NCBI GenBank assembly: GCA_023271515.1
Contig: JALPXQ010000031.1
Span: forward strand, 1-13,610
DNA from: Dehalococcoidia bacterium
Lineage (GTDB): Bacteria > Chloroflexota > Dehalococcoidia > SZUA-161 > SpSt-899
Reading direction: 5' to 3'
Length of the DNA stretch: 13,610 bases
In this document: piece by piece, positions 12,925 to 13,610 of the stretch
Numbering within the stretch: position 1 is the first letter of the stretch
How the letters are laid out: each line of letters starts with the position of its first letter
Position numbers and translations under genes: made by a program
The notes under the pieces: model-generated
The model's input: only the letters and a program-made list of their open reading frames with translations
Database searches by the model: none
Told to the model about the DNA's origin: nothing

Positions 12925-12968
12925 AGCTGGGGACACTGCCCAGCTATCACACGCCCGGATAGTTTTTT
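12925..12968 (+). terminator. Hairpins followed by T6, weak terminator candidate
   Basis: AGCTGGG/CCCAGCT (12925-12931 and 12939-12945) is followed by a small 5-bp stem CTATC/GATAG (12944-12962) ending directly in six Ts. The second stem is weak. It could close the integrase transcript, but the distance of about 380 bp from that gene makes this uncertain. Confidence 0.3.
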
Positions 12969-12998
12969 GTTCAACCGAGGCGTTGGTGCCCCACTCCC

Positions 12999-13093
12999 GC
13001 GGGAAGGTTGGGCAAGAGTTCCACTGATGGAACTCTACAGTTGAACACCAAGATAATACAGGAAGGTCAGGAAAGTGTCCCACCAGTGGGACA
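12999..13093 (+). repeat. 95-bp direct repeat, copy 2 (two hairpins)
   Basis: It is identical to 4492-4586. It contains a complete HP1 (13015-13036) and a truncated HP2 (stem TGTCCCA/TGGGACA). It ends 4 nt before the first unit of the CRISPR-like array. Confidence 0.95.
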
Positions 13094-13097
13094 TTTT

Positions 13098-13261
13098 CTT
13101 TCATTTCAGCATAGCTTACGTAGAAACATACACATTGCACATGCGCATGTGCAGTCTTACCTTCTTTCGCACCAGCATAGCTTACGTAGAAACCGCTCAG
13201 ATTTAACTTCTGCAGGCCGTTCTGCAGAAGTCTTTCGCACCAGCATAGCTTACGTAGAAAC
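13098..13261. CRISPR. CRISPR-like mini-array: three 30-bp repeats, two palindromic spacers
   Basis: The repeats are at 13098-13127, 13164-13193 and 13232-13261; the second and third are identical, and the first differs only at positions 6-9. All share CATAGCTTACGTAGAAAC and the last base pairs GAAAC, as many type I/III repeats do. The spacers are 36 and 38 nt, a normal size. Unusually, spacer 1 contains a perfect 18-bp palindrome (13136-13153) and spacer 2 a 10-bp stem with a 6-nt loop (13206-13231). A third imperfect dyad (13264-13290) follows the last repeat. No cas gene is in the window. If transcribed leftward, the degenerate unit is the terminal one, as usual in CRISPR arrays. It may instead be a non-CRISPR hairpin repeat. 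Confidence 0.6.
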
Positions 13262-13369
13262 CCAAGTCTGTGAAACAGTTTACATGACTTCCTAGTCGAG
13301 ATAAGCCGCTTTCGCCCGTGGCGGCGATCCTAGCAGTGTGTTTTTTTTAAAAAAATTTGCAAAACAAAC

Positions 13370-13387
13370 GACAATAAGCGCATATTG
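13370..13387. promoter_or_regulatory. Inverted repeat ACAATA-6-TATTGT, possible operator
   Basis: A 6-bp dyad abuts the putative -35 of the promoter at 13388, in an AT-rich stretch after a T8 A7 tract (13342-13356). The position suits a repressor site. Confidence 0.45.
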
Positions 13388-13416
13388 TTGCAAAATATCT
13401 ATTTTGAAAGTATAAT
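13388..13416 (+). promoter_or_regulatory. Putative sigma-A promoter P1 (TTGCAA-17-TATAAT)
   Basis: A perfect -10 TATAAT (13411-13416) lies 17 bp after TTGCAA (4 of 6 matches to TTGACA). It points toward the gene at the right edge, about 135 bp away. Confidence 0.5.
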
Positions 13417-13490
13417 AAAAATGTGAATTTGACTTTTTTGAAAATCATGACAGGCCAGGATCGCCCACAGCTCCGGGAAAAGGAGGGGGA

Positions 13491-13519
13491 TTGACATGTC
13501 CACAAAAGCATGTTATGAT
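13491..13519 (+). promoter_or_regulatory. Strong sigma-A promoter P2 (TTGACA-17-TATGAT)
   Basis: A consensus -35 TTGACA (13491-13496), a 17-bp spacer and TATGAT (13514-13519). The dyad GTCCA (13498-13502) / TGGAC (13522-13526) overlaps it and may be an operator. The start codon of the edge gene is 32-62 bp downstream. Confidence 0.75.
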
Positions 13520-13531
13520 CATGGACAAAAC

Positions 13532-13585
13532 GAAAGGGGGAAATGGACAGATGGACACTCTGAAAGGAGGAAATGGACAGATGGA
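13532..13585 (+). repeat. Duplicated RBS/start-codon block, 30-bp period
   Basis: A 24-bp block (GAAAGGRGGAAATGGACAG plus ATGGA) occurs at 13532-13555 and 13562-13585, with one difference. Each copy carries a strong RBS and an ATG 10 nt later, and the two ATGs are in the same frame. Confidence 0.8.
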
Positions 13586-13610
13586 AAAACAAGAATCTCA
13601 AGTTAAAGAT
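13551..13610 (+). CDS. Start of an unidentified gene, cut by the window edge
   Basis: ATG 13551 (after GAAAGGGGG) and in-frame ATG 13581 (after AAAGGAGG) both have good ribosome sites. The readable part is MDTLKGGNGQMEKQESQVKD, a hydrophilic start with no recognisable motif. Promoter P2 lies just upstream. The product cannot be guessed from 20 residues. Confidence 0.6.
   Translation, partial: MDTLKGGNGQMEKQESQVKD

Noticed and set aside
13008..13295. Plus-strand ORF of 95 aa over the repeat and CRISPR-like array
   Set aside because: It is entirely made of repeat DNA with no ribosome binding site; the repeated peptide (HQHSLRRN) is the array repeat translated.
13347..13601. Minus-strand ORF of 84 aa at the right edge
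   Set aside because: It runs against a strong plus-strand promoter region. Its repeated FHLSISSF/VHLSISPF-type peptide is just the duplicated 24-bp RBS block read backwards.

Overview
The window looks like part of a mobile element (plasmid, integrative element or tailless-virus-like element) from a Gram-positive, Bacillota-type host. The grounds are strong AGGAGG-type ribosome binding sites before nearly every gene, a textbook TTGACA-17-TATGAT promoter near the right end, ATG/GTG/TTG starts, and tightly packed or overlapping genes. I see no tRNA or rRNA gene and no host housekeeping gene. Assignment to Bacillota is inference from these signals.

Layout. 41-1006: a full-length tyrosine recombinase. 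1155-1992: a divergent pair, a zinc-ribbon/HTH protein on the minus strand and an AbrB-like regulator on the plus strand, ending in a strong hairpin. 2068-3934: the replication module, a small coiled-coil protein overlapping a D5/P4-type superfamily 3 helicase without a primase domain. 3935-4200: an iteron region, the likely origin. 4225-5874: a small basic ORF, a cluster of related hairpins and a DNA methyltransferase with a C-terminal Cys cluster. 5903-6818: two zinc-binding proteins, one a likely distant relative of the 1155-1763 protein. 6887-7079: a second array of 23-bp repeats. 7141-11528: a long co-directional operon of mostly unrecognised proteins (HTH/Zn protein, Zn-ribbon protein, C2H2-finger coiled-coil protein, four small soluble beta-rich-looking proteins, one single-span membrane peptide). 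I suspect a virion or particle-forming module, but no capsid, packaging ATPase or tail gene can be named from sequence alone. 11665-12586: a winged-helix-like protein overlapping a minimal 179-aa tyrosine recombinase, bracketed by an imperfect 38-bp direct repeat resembling a tRNA anticodon arm. 12579-12870: a frameshifted ParB-like remnant on the minus strand. 12999-13610: a second copy of the 95-bp hairpin repeat, a three-repeat CRISPR-like array, two promoters and the start of a gene that runs off the window.

The most striking signals are structural. One family of hairpins has a fixed core (TYCCA-4 nt-TGGRA) and stems that change sequence while staying paired. A 95-bp block is identical at two sites 8.5 kb apart. 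The terminal CRISPR-like array has palindromes as its spacers, and the first spacer is a covarying homologue of the palindromic 3' end of the methyltransferase gene in the same window. This may be a mini-array aimed at related elements, or a dispersed hairpin family that only mimics CRISPR.
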